Part shown: in pieces, positions 7,424 to 16,397 of the stretch
Layout: the number at the start of each line of letters is the position of its first letter
Numbering within the stretch: position 1 is the stretch's first letter
Source of the DNA: JAKBEU01 sp036172095
Lineage (GTDB): Bacteria > Patescibacteriota > Microgenomatia > UBA1406 > GWC2-37-13
NCBI GenBank assembly: GCA_036172095.1
Contig: JAVHSH010000012.1
Location: 69,274-133,273, forward strand
DNA: 64,000 bases
Direction of reading: 5' to 3'
Position numbers and translations under genes: made by a program
Notes under the pieces: model-generated
Told to the model about the DNA's origin: nothing
Seen by the model: only the letters and a program-made list of their open reading frames with translations
Databases searched by the model: none

Positions 7424-8455
7424 ATGGGTATGAAACGATACAAGAAACTTTTGTTTCAGGTAGGGATACTCTTTTTTATATGTGCTATCTTCATCTTCAT
7501 CCTTGAACAGCAAAAAAAATTCATAACCATCGATATCTCCAAACAGTATGAGAACAATAAAACGGTTGAGCTTTCGGGATTCGAACAGACAGAAAATTGG
7601 CAGGGTAATTATTCCTATGATTCAGGACGTGTCCTTGAAGAGAAGACCAGCTTGACCTTGACCTCCTGGTATGGAAAGGAAACCACTATCCAAAAAGAAA
7701 GTAGATATGCATTGAAGGATGGATATACAAAGGGATATATCTCGATCTTCGTTCCTGACAAAGAAAAGCTAAACAATCTCACATCCTTGAAATTAGTATT
7801 GATGAATGATAAACAAAAACAGGAGTATGATCTCGCTTCTCAACTGAATGTCGGATGGAATAGAGCTGCCGTCGTCATACCATCATGGAAATATATTACC
7901 AACATAGCTTTTAATATTGTCTCGAAAAATGATGGAATAACGGAGGTCAATCTCGATAGATTTTGGATAGAGAATAGCACAAACTATACATCGGATATTA
8001 TTGAGTCGAAAAGTAAGTCATTAAGTCTTCGGACAATAGGGGAGCGAACATATTTATTCGTGTCTTCAACTCAGATGGAAACGTTCCGATTCATTGATCC
8101 TGAAAAAATAAATCGCGGGTCCGTTATCATATCACTGATACCAGAACATGGTAAAAAATTACAATTCTCGCTGAATGGCACAACAATTGAGATTGACACT
8201 GCCTATCCAAACGTATGCACTTTGAGTGCACTAAACAAGAAAGTAAAGAAAACTGTTTTAGGCTCTTCTAAAGCCCTAGATGATTTATATGTTTATTTAA
8301 AAGCAGAGCTTCGAAACAACAAGATTCTCTATTCAATCTCGAATAATGGAGTTACCTATGAGCAGTGCGGAATGCTGTCCACATCGGCCAACGTACCTAT
8401 CAAGCTTGGACTTCAGGGATCATATCTTATCGACTCCTACTCAGTGGAATACTAA
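7424..8455 (+). CDS. membrane-anchored exported protein, beta-rich
   Basis: The 343-residue protein has one hydrophobic segment at about 10-28 and a long extracellular part rich in beta-forming Ser/Thr/Asn patterns, such as SLTLTSWYGKETT and WNRAAVVIPSWKYI. This resembles carbohydrate-binding or LamG-like beta sandwiches, but no family can be named. Only two cysteines are present, unlike the Cys-rich exported proteins further right. A TATGCT box just upstream again leaves almost no 5' leader. Confidence 0.6.
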   Translation: MGMKRYKKLLFQVGILFFICAIFIFILEQQKKFITIDISKQYENNKTVELSGFEQTENWQGNYSYDSGRVLEEKTSLTLTSWYGKETTIQKESRYALKDGYTKGYISIFVPDKEKLNNLTSLKLVLMNDKQKQEYDLASQLNVGWNRAAVVIPSWKYITNIAFNIVSKNDGITEVNLDRFWIENSTNYTSDIIESKSKSLSLRTIGERTYLFVSSTQMETFRFIDPEKINRGSVIISLIPEHGKKLQFSLNGTTIEIDTAYPNVCTLSALNKKVKKTVLGSSKALDDLYVYLKAELRNNKILYSISNNGVTYEQCGMLSTSANVPIKLGLQGSYLIDSYSVEY

Positions 8456-9084
8456 ATATCATGTTTAGGGCATATCACCGAACTACACCTGGATACAGTT
8501 TTTCATGACGAATTATTACTTCTCAATCCCCTATGAAATAAGGCGCTCCAACAGGGCGTCACACTAGATACATTCGTTAGCAGACAGTTCCCCCTAAGTG
8601 ATAAAATCACTAAATGCATTTCTATCCGAAAGAATAAAATGGCTTACTAGAGCCCGCTTACATACGCCTACAAATACCAAGTAACAGGAGTAGATCTGTA
8701 TATTTCAGACCCTATTTGTCTTCAATGCTCTTGACATTATTTTGTATGAGTCTTATCATGAACTTACTAGGCACGAAACACCCGAGGGACCGATATATAT
8801 ATAATGTGTATTTTTTGGTATATATAGACCTATAGTAGTGCTAGCAGATAGTATTCTAATCTGCTAATTCCCATATAATCGCTATTTAGACCGTCATAAC
8901 AATACATTATTATACCTTACACTTCTAAAACCAGCATGATTAATATATGAATTATTATAAGGCTGCCGATAGTAAACATCACTAATGAGTGAGAAATATG
9001 CTTGTATTGGCCTATTGAGACAGCCCATACCCATACATCAAATACCTCTTTACTATTAGATAATTTTGGTATAAACTCACTGGT
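8456..9084. other. 629-bp stretch with no recognisable gene
   Basis: No frame here looks coding. It contains a near-consensus promoter (8731-8759), a 7-bp perfect hairpin AGCAGAT/ATCTGCT near 8842-8864, a TATAAT at about 8801, and a 14-base word (8824-8837) that recurs inverted in the other gene-free region at 15543-15556. It may encode a small RNA or be decayed DNA. Confidence 0.5.
8731..8759 (+). promoter_or_regulatory. near-consensus promoter without an obvious gene
   Basis: TTGACA (8731-8736), 17 bases, then TATCAT (8754-8759). The nearest start codon downstream is 325 bases away at 9085, and that gene has its own TATAAA box. The promoter could therefore drive a small RNA in 8766-9060. 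Confidence 0.45.
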
Positions 9085-9738
9085 ATGAAACACAATCAAA
9101 TCATATTTTCAATCATTGCGGTTGTCGTAGTATTTGGTGGGTTGTATGGTGTTTATAAGATTGTTGGGGGAGGGCCTGACCAGGCTCTGTTAAAAAAAAT
9201 CACTGAGGATAAACCAAAAGAACGGACCATGTGGAACAGCAAGGCGAGTCACACGTTGGCGGTATTTAGTGATCATCAGTGTCCCGCGTGCAAAGCATAC
9301 CATGAATATTTGAGTGCATTTGAGGACGTGAAGAACAAGAACAATTCCGTTACGAAAAATGTCTCTTTTGTCTTTCATTACTTTCCACTGTATCAAATCC
9401 ATGAACACGCCTTTCCTCTAGCGTATGCTGCAGAAGCGGCAGCACGACAGGGGAAATTTGAGGATGCAACAAAACGTTTTTTTGCGGACCAAGTGAAACT
9501 TGAAACTGTCAAAGATTTGAAACCATACCTTGCCGGAGTAGCAAAAGACTTAAAACTTGATGAAAAAAAATTTAATGCTGATATGAATGATGGGGCCTTA
9601 CAGAGCGTCATTCAAGATGATCTACAATTCGGAGAAAAGCTTGAAATAAACTCAACGCCAACATTTTATCTTGATGGTGAAAAGCTGGAAAACATATCTC
9701 CTGTTGATCTGACAAAATTATTACTTAATCTTAAATAA
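9085..9738 (+). CDS. membrane-anchored DsbA-like thiol:disulfide oxidoreductase
   Basis: The 217-residue protein has a transmembrane anchor at about 6-27 and a thioredoxin-fold domain outside the membrane. FSDHQCPACKAYHEY near 66 supplies the CxxC active site, a helical insertion follows, and INSTPTFYLDG near 190 supplies the cis-proline loop. This is the DsbA/Thioredoxin_4 pattern, which introduces or shuffles disulfides in exported proteins. Several Cys-rich exported proteins are encoded nearby (11179-13053 and 20916-23320) and are plausible substrates. The stop overlaps the next ATG by one base (TAATG). Confidence 0.88.
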   Translation: MKHNQIIFSIIAVVVVFGGLYGVYKIVGGGPDQALLKKITEDKPKERTMWNSKASHTLAVFSDHQCPACKAYHEYLSAFEDVKNKNNSVTKNVSFVFHYFPLYQIHEHAFPLAYAAEAAARQGKFEDATKRFFADQVKLETVKDLKPYLAGVAKDLKLDEKKFNADMNDGALQSVIQDDLQFGEKLEINSTPTFYLDGEKLENISPVDLTKLLLNLK

Positions 9739-11189
9739 TGGCGATACAATCTATGGAGCGGGGACGGCAAATCGTTTCATCGATAGTTGATGAGACCATC
9801 CGTAAACTAGATGCAAATGAATTCCCAAATGCGCTTCGTGGAATTAATCATGCGGCTAATCAAATAAAGTTGGGTCTTACAAATGAAGGATTAAACCCTA
9901 ATGACTTCATAATGGCAGGAACCATTGGAGACTTGGATATGAGGCTCTCAGAAAAGGATGAAATCGAAAAAAAAAGATTCGCAAGACTTCGTGCTGAATT
10001 ATTGTTGAACCCATCACATGTGATGTATCAAGAAGGACAAAGACTTCAGGCGGAAATTGAAAATGGATACATTGCAAGGGATATTAATATCTACGGATAT
10101 GACCCTCAAGCGCGAGGAACAAAAGAAAGCAGAGAGTTCGTTCGGACTGAGGGGGAAGCTATGGGAATCACAACGAAAGACGTTGATGACGTGTGGCTTA
10201 CCGATGGAGGAATGGGAGCACTTGCCCGCATCTATCGGGGTCTCCACACAATGGTGAAGAATGAAAAAGGGAGAGATGCTATCATGCTTTCCCCAGAAGT
10301 GAGTTTTCCAATGGCGACAAATTGTGCGATGGATAGTGGTATGCAGGTGGAGTTTGTCAAAACCGGGGACATGCCGGGACAACAGATAAATAAACAGGCG
10401 ATAGAACGGTACTTCGCAAATGATGGGAAGATTCCTGATGTTATATTATTAACTCCAGCAGAAAATCCTACGGCAAAATCATACGAACCGGACAATCTTC
10501 GGGAAGTAATAACATTACTGAAGGAAAAAAATCCTGATGCCGTTTTTATCTTTGATATGGCATATATGGCAATGATCCCCAGGAAACGTTCTGAGGAGAT
10601 ACTGCAGGTCATCAAGGAGACTGGTGCATATACTCAATCAATGTTTGCTTTATCTGAATCAAAGCACTTTGCGCAACCTGCTTTGCGAATGGGAGCAGTT
10701 ATCGTACCAGAAAACAAATCCCTTCAAACCGCGATGCAGAGTGATACTATCCGCAGTTATTCTTCGTTCGGTTACAGGACAGACATTTGGTTCCAGGTAC
10801 TGAACAGAATGGTGACACCAGAAACGCTTGCGGAATACAATCTACTTCTTCGCACACGTCAGTATGCGCTTCTTGAAGTGCTGCGCGACTTGGATCCAGC
10901 CCACAAATACTTCAAGAATCTCGATACATTGTCCGTTCCTGGCTTTCATGATAAAGAGGACGGAACTATTGAGATGGATAATCCATTGTATCTGTATATC
11001 GAACTCCAGGAAGGAATTTCAGCTCTCAAAGATGTCGCTAAAGATCTGGGGATATTTGGCGTTCCTGGTTCTGTATTTGGGGATGAGTACAATCACATGA
11101 GATTCTCGCTCGGCGTAGTGTCTCTTGAGCAGATCTTAAAACGATCTCCTGAGACGATGAAAAGATTGAGAGATACAATTATTTCGTAA
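9738..11189 (+). CDS. class I/II PLP-dependent aminotransferase-like enzyme
   Basis: The 483-residue protein has the fold-type I order: YDPQARGTKESREFV near 115 (the substrate-side Y..G.), WLTDGGMGALARIYRG near 154 for the cofactor phosphate, LTPAENPTAKSY near 235 with the Asn-Pro that contacts PLP, FIFDMAYMAM near 272 with the Asp that holds the pyridine nitrogen, ALSESKHFAQP near 304 with the SxSK Schiff-base lysine, and a C-terminal FSLG with the carboxylate-binding Arg (MRFSLG). The N-terminal 90 residues are an added helical extension. The substrate is unknown. It overlaps the DsbA-like gene by one base and converges with 11179-12087, overlapping 11 bases. Confidence 0.82.
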   Translation: MAIQSMERGRQIVSSIVDETIRKLDANEFPNALRGINHAANQIKLGLTNEGLNPNDFIMAGTIGDLDMRLSEKDEIEKKRFARLRAELLLNPSHVMYQEGQRLQAEIENGYIARDINIYGYDPQARGTKESREFVRTEGEAMGITTKDVDDVWLTDGGMGALARIYRGLHTMVKNEKGRDAIMLSPEVSFPMATNCAMDSGMQVEFVKTGDMPGQQINKQAIERYFANDGKIPDVILLTPAENPTAKSYEPDNLREVITLLKEKNPDAVFIFDMAYMAMIPRKRSEEILQVIKETGAYTQSMFALSESKHFAQPALRMGAVIVPENKSLQTAMQSDTIRSYSSFGYRTDIWFQVLNRMVTPETLAEYNLLLRTRQYALLEVLRDLDPAHKYFKNLDTLSVPGFHDKEDGTIEMDNPLYLYIELQEGISALKDVAKDLGIFGVPGSVFGDEYNHMRFSLGVVSLEQILKRSPETMKRLRDTIIS

Positions 11190-12087
11190 TTCTAGTTATT
11201 TCAGCAATCACTGTTTTACAGTATTCTATTGTTTTTATTCTCCCGTAATCGTATGCTGATCCGTTATTTTCTGCTTCCATCAACTGCCAGCAAGAACATC
11301 CAAGTGACAGTGTTGAGTCAAGTTGAAGGAATCCACAGTATCCGCTTCCAGATTCAATTAATCGCGCATTTGGCATGAAACATCCTGTGGACCCTAATGT
11401 TACTTGTGTACTTCTCAGCTGAAACGCAGTCTTCATTTCGGTAAATGCTTTTTTATAATCTCCAGCGTTGTATGCCGCCATGAAAGGGAGGAGTTGTGGT
11501 TTCATTTCACATGTAACCTTAACGGTTTTATCTGGACAACTTGTATCTTGTTGTAAAGTGGGATACCTATATTTACCAGCATCATCACATTTACATTTAT
11601 ATCTATCAGGCGAACATACTCCATACTCAAGTTGAGATGCACCATAATCACATTTATATGAATCTGCCTTCCACTTTGCCTCATTCATTTTACATGCGGA
11701 CATTCCTTCAGTTGCACCAGGTTTACAGAGTGCAATATCTACTTCTTCCATCATGCACATATAACACTGAGAGCTTACGCACCAATACGGACTGTCCAAT
11801 CTATCATTACTACAAACAAGTGTATTCGTATAACATTTACTTCCTCCGTCAAATTGAGGCGTTGTGTTGGTACAGACCGTCTTTTTAAGATCGTCAAGCC
11901 ATGCCTGTCCAAGCATTGGTGGCGCTCCTTTAAACTTCAGTGTGTCGCAAGTTGTTTTGGTATATGCTTTAACTCCAACAGCACGCTGCTGCTGTGGACG
12001 AGTTACCACTGCATACAAAGTGGATATAAAAATAATAAACACGATAAACCCAACGAGTAGAAAATTTCTTCCTGTCTTTTTTTGCAT
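11179..12087 (-). CDS. Cys-rich membrane-anchored exported protein, paralogue A
   Basis: The 302-residue product has one transmembrane segment at about 10-28 and an external part with over 25 cysteines, several as CxxC or CC-like pairs (SSQCYMCMMEE, YKCKCDD, LGCSCWQ). The C-terminal region, with STQV, a Cys-x-MxNA motif, GYCG and CSC, matches the product of 12181-13053, so the two are tandem paralogues. The function is unknown; a disulfide-rich surface role is inferred. It probably needs the DsbA-like enzyme encoded at 9085. Confidence 0.7.
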   Translation of the reverse strand: MQKKTGRNFLLVGFIVFIIFISTLYAVVTRPQQQRAVGVKAYTKTTCDTLKFKGAPPMLGQAWLDDLKKTVCTNTTPQFDGGSKCYTNTLVCSNDRLDSPYWCVSSQCYMCMMEEVDIALCKPGATEGMSACKMNEAKWKADSYKCDYGASQLEYGVCSPDRYKCKCDDAGKYRYPTLQQDTSCPDKTVKVTCEMKPQLLPFMAAYNAGDYKKAFTEMKTAFQLRSTQVTLGSTGCFMPNARLIESGSGYCGFLQLDSTLSLGCSCWQLMEAENNGSAYDYGRIKTIEYCKTVIAEITRITK

Positions 12088-12134
12088 ATGACTTAAGTAT
12101 TAGTATACGGAAAAGCACAACGCAATTCAATCAT

Positions 12135-12160
12135 AAAAAAGCGCCCTTTCGGGCGCTTTT
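12135..12160 (-). terminator. intrinsic terminator
   Basis: GCGCCC-TTTC-GGGCGC forms a perfect 6-bp stem with a tetraloop, with A-runs before and T-runs after, so it can act on both strands. It lies just downstream of the minus-strand Cys-rich gene at 12181 and separates it from paralogue A. Confidence 0.85.
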
Positions 12161-12180
12161 TATTTTGTTTCGTATTCACA

Positions 12181-13053
12181 TTATCGAGCCATCGTTGCAA
12201 TCTGTGACATTGCTGTTTTACATGTTTGTGTGTCCATATTCGTCATCGTAGCACATGAACATATTGTTTGAAACTCAGCTTTTAGCTTGAGCATTCCACA
12301 GTATCCTGTTGTTTGGAATGCGAAACTCGCTGCAGATTCAGGTGTTCCAAATGCTGCTGCATTAACCATGTAACAATTACCATATCCCGCAGCTAAGTCA
12401 TCACTACTTACTTGTGTGCTCGCTGCCTTAAATAAGGCATTGATCTTTGCTTTTACATCAGTAAAATTCTTTGATGCAACCGCTGCAGTATATGCAGGGT
12501 TGATAGCTGCAAGCTGAGTCTTGTCTGGTGTACATGATATCTTTGTTCCATTACACAGACTTTCTGCAACTTGCATATTGTTACACATAACACATGTTTC
12601 GCTTGTACAAATATTCCCAGGTGGTGATGAATTTGCAGGTTTTGCAAATAGCTGGTAACATGCTCTTTTTCCTTTTGCATCACCTGTTGCATAGTAATTT
12701 GGCATCTTGTCCACTGTTCCAAATGTTGTCTTATATACAGGTGTGCTATTAAATAATTGTTGTTTTAACTGAGCGACTCGTGTTGATGAATTGCAGACTT
12801 GACATCCAAAATCAGCTGGCAAGAANNNNNNNNNNNNNNNNNNNNNNNNNNNNNNNNNNNNNNNNNNNNNNNNNNNNNNNNNNNNNNNNNNNNNNNNNNN
12901 NNNNNNNNNNNNNNNNNNNNNNNNNGCTTTCGTACTTGTGGATTGTTGTTGACTCGTTGTGTAATTCATTGCGAATACTGCCGCAACTAAAACAATACCC
13001 AAAAGCGCGATAAGTCCTGTTCCCTTATTGAAACAGAATTTTTCGTTTTTCAT
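12181..13053 (-). CDS. Cys-rich membrane-anchored exported protein, paralogue B (contains gap)
   Basis: The product has a transmembrane segment at about 14-30 (LIALLGIVLVAAVFAMNY), a Thr/Ser/Gln linker, the unknown segment encoded by the N run, and an external Cys-rich part. FGCQVCNSS, CTSETCVMCNN, GNCYMVNA, TGYCGML and ICSC correspond in order to motifs of the neighbouring paralogue A. The reading frame happens to stay open across the gap, but the true length is unknown. A terminator lies 20 bases beyond its stop. The function is unknown. Confidence 0.65.
   Translation of the reverse strand: MKNEKFCFNKGTGLIALLGIVLVAAVFAMNYTTSQQQSTSTKXXXXXXXXXXXXXXXXXXXXXXXXXXXXXXXXXXFLPADFGCQVCNSSTRVAQLKQQLFNSTPVYKTTFGTVDKMPNYYATGDAKGKRACYQLFAKPANSSPPGNICTSETCVMCNNMQVAESLCNGTKISCTPDKTQLAAINPAYTAAVASKNFTDVKAKINALFKAASTQVSSDDLAAGYGNCYMVNAAAFGTPESAASFAFQTTGYCGMLKLKAEFQTICSCATMTNMDTQTCKTAMSQIATMAR
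12826..12925. other. assembly gap (100 N)
   Basis: Exactly 100 N, the conventional filler for a scaffold gap of unknown size, lies inside the paralogue B gene. Linker length and repeat content there cannot be judged, and a tandem repeat may have caused the break. Confidence 0.98.
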
Positions 13054-13191
13054 AGATTTATTCCTCCTATAGAAAAATTAATTAATAATAATGACCAAAA
13101 TTTATAAAGTGGTCCTAATACTTCATTTAATATGAATTACACGACCGTGTCAAGGGCAATGTGTATGAGTTTCAGAAAAAACTAATTTCAA

Positions 13192-13683
13192 ATAACAAAT
13201 CACCAATCTCAAATCAATAACAAATAACAAAAATCTAAAAATGTAATTACGTAAGTTTTCTTATTATTGCGGCGAAAATAAGGCTTAGCTCATGAGATTC
13301 CTTCCACAATACTCTTAGTTCTACTTGTTGCTTAGTTAATAGTTGTCCTAATAATTCAATCCAGTACATGGTCTCTTTCGCCTCTTTTTTACAAATACTC
13401 AATTTGTTTTTAAAGTCTTTCTTACTATCACATCCATTTGCTTCACGATAATTTGCACCTATACTTGTTGCACTTCTTACTAGTTGATCAATTAATGGCT
13501 TTATTGTTATCGAAGTAGGAAGTTTGCTACATAACGTAAGAATATTAATACTGAATCTTGTGGTTCTCAACTCTAAATTAAATTTATATTGTATTTTATG
13601 ATTTGCAATTGGCGTTTGATTTGATATTTGTTTATTTGCCATTTGTAATTGATTGGTCATTTGTTATTTGTAATTTGTGATTT
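13192..13683. repeat. low-complexity inverted flanks around the four-helix-bundle gene
   Basis: The plus strand at 13192-13234 is a string of AAATAACAAAT/CACCAATCTC-like words. The same kind of words (AAATTACAAATAACAAATG, ACCAATCA) occur on the minus strand at about 13683-13600. The gene therefore sits between similar AT-rich sequences in opposite orientation. Exact ends are not clear. Confidence 0.4.
13247..13660 (-). CDS. four helix bundle protein (S23-type)
   Basis: The 137-residue frame contains the typical order of this family: FNLELRTTRFSINI near 28, IDQLVRSATSIGANYREANG near 58, KDFKNKLSICKKEAKETMYWIELL near 81, and a C-terminal helix ending ELSLIFAAIIRKL. Relatives were first noted in intervening sequences of 23S rRNA and occur widely in CPR genomes; the function is unknown. 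The first 25 residues come from the low-complexity flank and are probably untranslated, so the real start may lie inside the given frame. Confidence 0.75.
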   Translation of the reverse strand: MTNQLQMANKQISNQTPIANHKIQYKFNLELRTTRFSINILTLCSKLPTSITIKPLIDQLVRSATSIGANYREANGCDSKKDFKNKLSICKKEAKETMYWIELLGQLLTKQQVELRVLWKESHELSLIFAAIIRKLT

Positions 13684-13780
13684 AATAGAAGTCAACGGCT
13701 TATATACTACAAAGTTGACAAATTAGACTGTTATGAAAGAATATAAAATGCGTTATCAGTATAGTTGGAGATTGAATTTA

Positions 13781-14593
13781 TTACGTAAGATATGCTTTTA
13801 ATTTTGAAACGACGTTTGGATGGGCCGCGATAAACGAGTATTGTTTCTTTGCGTCAGAACAGTCCACTTGTATTTCGCTACCAAGCAAGTCAGCAAATAT
13901 CCCTCCGCTTTCCTTAACAATAAGCGCGCCCGCTGCCACATCCCACAGATATCCATGAAAGTTGAGTGTTATATGTGTCGCATTTTCTGTGTCGCACAAA
14001 TGGACAAGATCAAGACAAAGTGAACCATTAATTCTTAAGCCTCGCACAACTGTAAATAGTCGTTCAAGCAACGGATATATCGTCTCTCGATATTTCTTCT
14101 GTGAGGATAAATACGTGAATATCACCGAATTTTCAAGCAAAGCATCCGAGACCATCAATTGAATCGGCTTTTGGTCTTTCATTTTTTTGAACGCACCAGT
14201 ACCAACATGTGCATAATACAGTATGTCCCTACTTGGCCAATAGATAACCGCATCGGTAAGAATGCCATCCACAGCGTGCGCTATTGAAATGCTGAAATAA
14301 TCCAGACCTGATGCAAAATTATTAGTACCATCAAGGGGATCAATAATGAACAAATGTTTGTTTCCTTTCATGTCTAAATGCTCTTCACCGATAAATCCGA
14401 TGTCTTCTGGAGGTATGCCTTGGAGCGCGAGAGACTTAATAATCGATTGTTTGACAGCATCCTGGCTTTCGATATCTGCCTGTGTTACTAAATTCTGATG
14501 GGAGGTCTTGTGGGATATATGGGACTCCTTATGGAAGTAGGAAAGGGTAATGACTCCGGCTGCCCGCACTGCCACTTCAAGAATATCAATCAT
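13781..14593 (-). CDS. inositol monophosphatase family protein
   Basis: The 270-residue enzyme has the metal-dependent phosphatase signatures of the IMPase/CysQ family: FIGEEH near 68 (metal-binding Glu), IIDPLDGTNNF near 82 (two Asp and the Asp-Gly-Thr loop), and YLWDVAAGALIVKESGG near 215 (third metal Asp). It hydrolyses a small phosphate ester such as inositol-1-phosphate, 3'-phosphoadenosine 5'-phosphate or a sugar phosphate; the substrate cannot be told. It is a single gene with gene-free DNA upstream. Confidence 0.9.
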   Translation of the reverse strand: MIDILEVAVRAAGVITLSYFHKESHISHKTSHQNLVTQADIESQDAVKQSIIKSLALQGIPPEDIGFIGEEHLDMKGNKHLFIIDPLDGTNNFASGLDYFSISIAHAVDGILTDAVIYWPSRDILYYAHVGTGAFKKMKDQKPIQLMVSDALLENSVIFTYLSSQKKYRETIYPLLERLFTVVRGLRINGSLCLDLVHLCDTENATHITLNFHGYLWDVAAGALIVKESGGIFADLLGSEIQVDCSDAKKQYSFIAAHPNVVSKLKAYLT

Positions 14594-14869
14594 ATATAGA
14601 ATAGTATAGTACTTATTCTTTAATAGACATATTACATATACTAATATGTTGGTGGTATGAGTTTAAATATCAATTTGCTTTGAATCAATAACAGCACGAG
14701 CCGTACTTCAGAATCACTCATTTACGGTGGGATATCCCTTAGGGAATTGGGGAAACCATTCCATAAAATGACAGGGAATGAGGAGAGAATAATTAATTAA
14801 TAATCATTTATTAATTATTAATTAATGAACACATATATATGAAAGCTCCACCCCTCTTTTAGCCTCGGC

Positions 14870-14901
14870 CAACGTCGTAAAAGAACCATTATACGACGTT
14901 G
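14870..14901. repeat. 10-bp perfect inverted repeat
   Basis: CAACGTCGTA (14870-14879) pairs with TACGACGTTG (14892-14901) around a 12-base loop. No T-run follows, so it is not a simple terminator. Confidence 0.6.
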
Positions 14902-15150
14902 TGCCTGTTCTTCTCTGTGCGGTAATTTGTCCGTAAAAAGCCGCTTTCCAGGTCGGGAGCAAATATGCCGATATTACTTCTTTTAGGGGATATGATATCT
15001 TCTTCTCCCTGTTAGGGGGGTACGTGTCCCTTTCATTTCATATTCTCACGAACCCTTTGATTGAGACTTCAAACACCACATTCAACACCACTTTCGTTGT
15101 TGAATCGAAAGAAATATCGTGCCTAGCTAGCCTTGATGATTTAGATTGAT

Positions 15151-15239
15151 ATAACGCGCTAAATTGCCACTTTTGAGGCTAGAATATGAGAATCTGGAAC
15201 ATATACTCCCGGGAGTATATGTACGATTTAGAGCGTTAT
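15151..15239. repeat. nested palindrome: 24-bp perfect palindrome inside a 14-bp stem
   Basis: The palindrome at 15199-15222 is perfect, with half-site ACATATACTCCC. Outside it ATAACGCGCTAAAT (15151-15164) pairs with ATTTAGAGCGTTAT (15226-15239) with one mismatch. The unit could extrude as a cruciform or fold as RNA. Confidence 0.6.
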
Positions 15240-15481
15240 AATAGCATAATCATATATTATTGAGGCTAAATTGACACCTATAACTATATCATTCTGTATC
15301 ATATGGATAGTCTATTTAGAGCGATACCACAATCTGAATAGAAGGAATCAAGGCTAGATTACATGCCTTATCCACATTCCCCCAGGAGAGGATGTGCATA
15401 AATAGTGTTGTGGCGCTAGTGTGATATCTACTGCAAAGCACAATAGAGATCTTACAAACAGCGGGATGTTCTGAATTCCTC

Positions 15482-15569
15482 ACGAACGTTTAATTATAGT
15501 CCTATAGTAAATTAAATACTATAGGATACTATAGGTCATAAATACTATAGGTCTATTATTCACGTTCGT
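15482..15569. repeat. cluster of ACTATAGG words inside an inverted repeat
   Basis: ACGAACGT (15482-15489) and ACGTTCGT (15562-15569) are inverted copies that enclose one CCTATAGT and three ACTATAGG words, one reading on into a 14-base word shared with 8824-8837. Confidence 0.5.
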
Positions 15570-15624
15570 ATAAAATCGTTCTCCCCTCTCCCCTAGCCCG
15601 AGCCATGAGTTTATGGCTGATAGA

Positions 15625-16395
15625 TCACCAAGCAACGGAGAAGAATAATAATGAAAGAATAACAAGAAGGATGATGACATACTCACGGATACTATGATGA
15701 AACAGTCGCTCATCAAGGTGAAGATGAATAAGGCCCCCGAGGCTGTAATATAGTACAGAGAGGACGAGGGCGAATATGGACTCCTGCACAGGAATAAAAG
15801 ATAAAACAATACTAGCTTCTGCTAGCAACAAGGCTGTCAGCCACGCATAACGGAAGACTTCCTTCTTCACCATCAAGTCTAGCCGTATTGTCCAATAGAG
15901 CTGTAATGCCATCGCGAATGTCAACCCACCAAATATGATGCCATTAGCGAGAAAACCCCAATGGAATGATGCAAAGACACTTGCAAAGAGGAAGTACACC
16001 ATCGTCTGGACAAAATAATTAACGGAGAATGCGGCTCTGTAAAGCTGTAAATTTTTTTCTACACCGACATTCAGTATGTTGGATGAGAGAAGAATGGCGT
16101 AGGTACTGATGGCATAAATAATTATGAATGGGATACGGGTCAGCCATCGTACAGGAAACAGGAAATAAAAGAGGTACAACGAAACAGAAAGAAGTACAGG
16201 TATCAGAAAAAGCATGTACCACTCTAGCTTCTCTATCCCCTCATACAGGGCGAAAAAGGTCGCCATATAACTCACGATAATCAGCAGTGGGATAAAGAAA
16301 AACGCCTTATCGAAAAAAAAGAAAGTCGATATGAGAAGGATAACTGTGAGGCTGACAGTCGATATGACAAAGCGAATCCTTTTTTCAATAATCAT
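15625..16395 (-). CDS. polytopic membrane protein of unknown function
   Basis: The 256-residue protein is almost entirely hydrophobic, with about seven or eight predicted transmembrane helices separated by short loops (first helices near 9-27 and 31-50). No transporter or enzyme motif is evident; the last loop carries HLHLDERLFHHS, a His-rich segment that could bind metal. It starts two bases after the yebC stop and is surely co-transcribed with it. No function can be given. Confidence 0.65.
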   Translation of the reverse strand: MIIEKRIRFVISTVSLTVILLISTFFFFDKAFFFIPLLIIVSYMATFFALYEGIEKLEWYMLFLIPVLLSVSLYLFYFLFPVRWLTRIPFIIIYAISTYAILLSSNILNVGVEKNLQLYRAAFSVNYFVQTMVYFLFASVFASFHWGFLANGIIFGGLTFAMALQLYWTIRLDLMVKKEVFRYAWLTALLLAEASIVLSFIPVQESIFALVLSVLYYSLGGLIHLHLDERLFHHSIREYVIILLVILSLLFFSVAW

Positions 16396-16397
16396 AC

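Larger units (their letters stand above)
14594..15624. other. about 1 kb without a recognisable gene, rich in palindromes
   Basis: No frame looks coding. The stretch contains a 10-bp inverted repeat (14870-14901), a 24-base perfect palindrome nested in a 14-bp stem (15151-15239), three AGGCTA(G/A)A words near 15172, 15264 and 15350, two TTAGAGCG words, and a cluster of ACTATAGG/CCTATAGT words (15500-15552). This is more structure than expected of simple decay; a structured RNA, replication-linked site or relic is possible. Confidence 0.5.

Noticed and set aside
15500..15560. CRISPR-like repeats
   Set aside because: The ACTATAGG words are only 8 bases and not evenly spaced with unique spacers.
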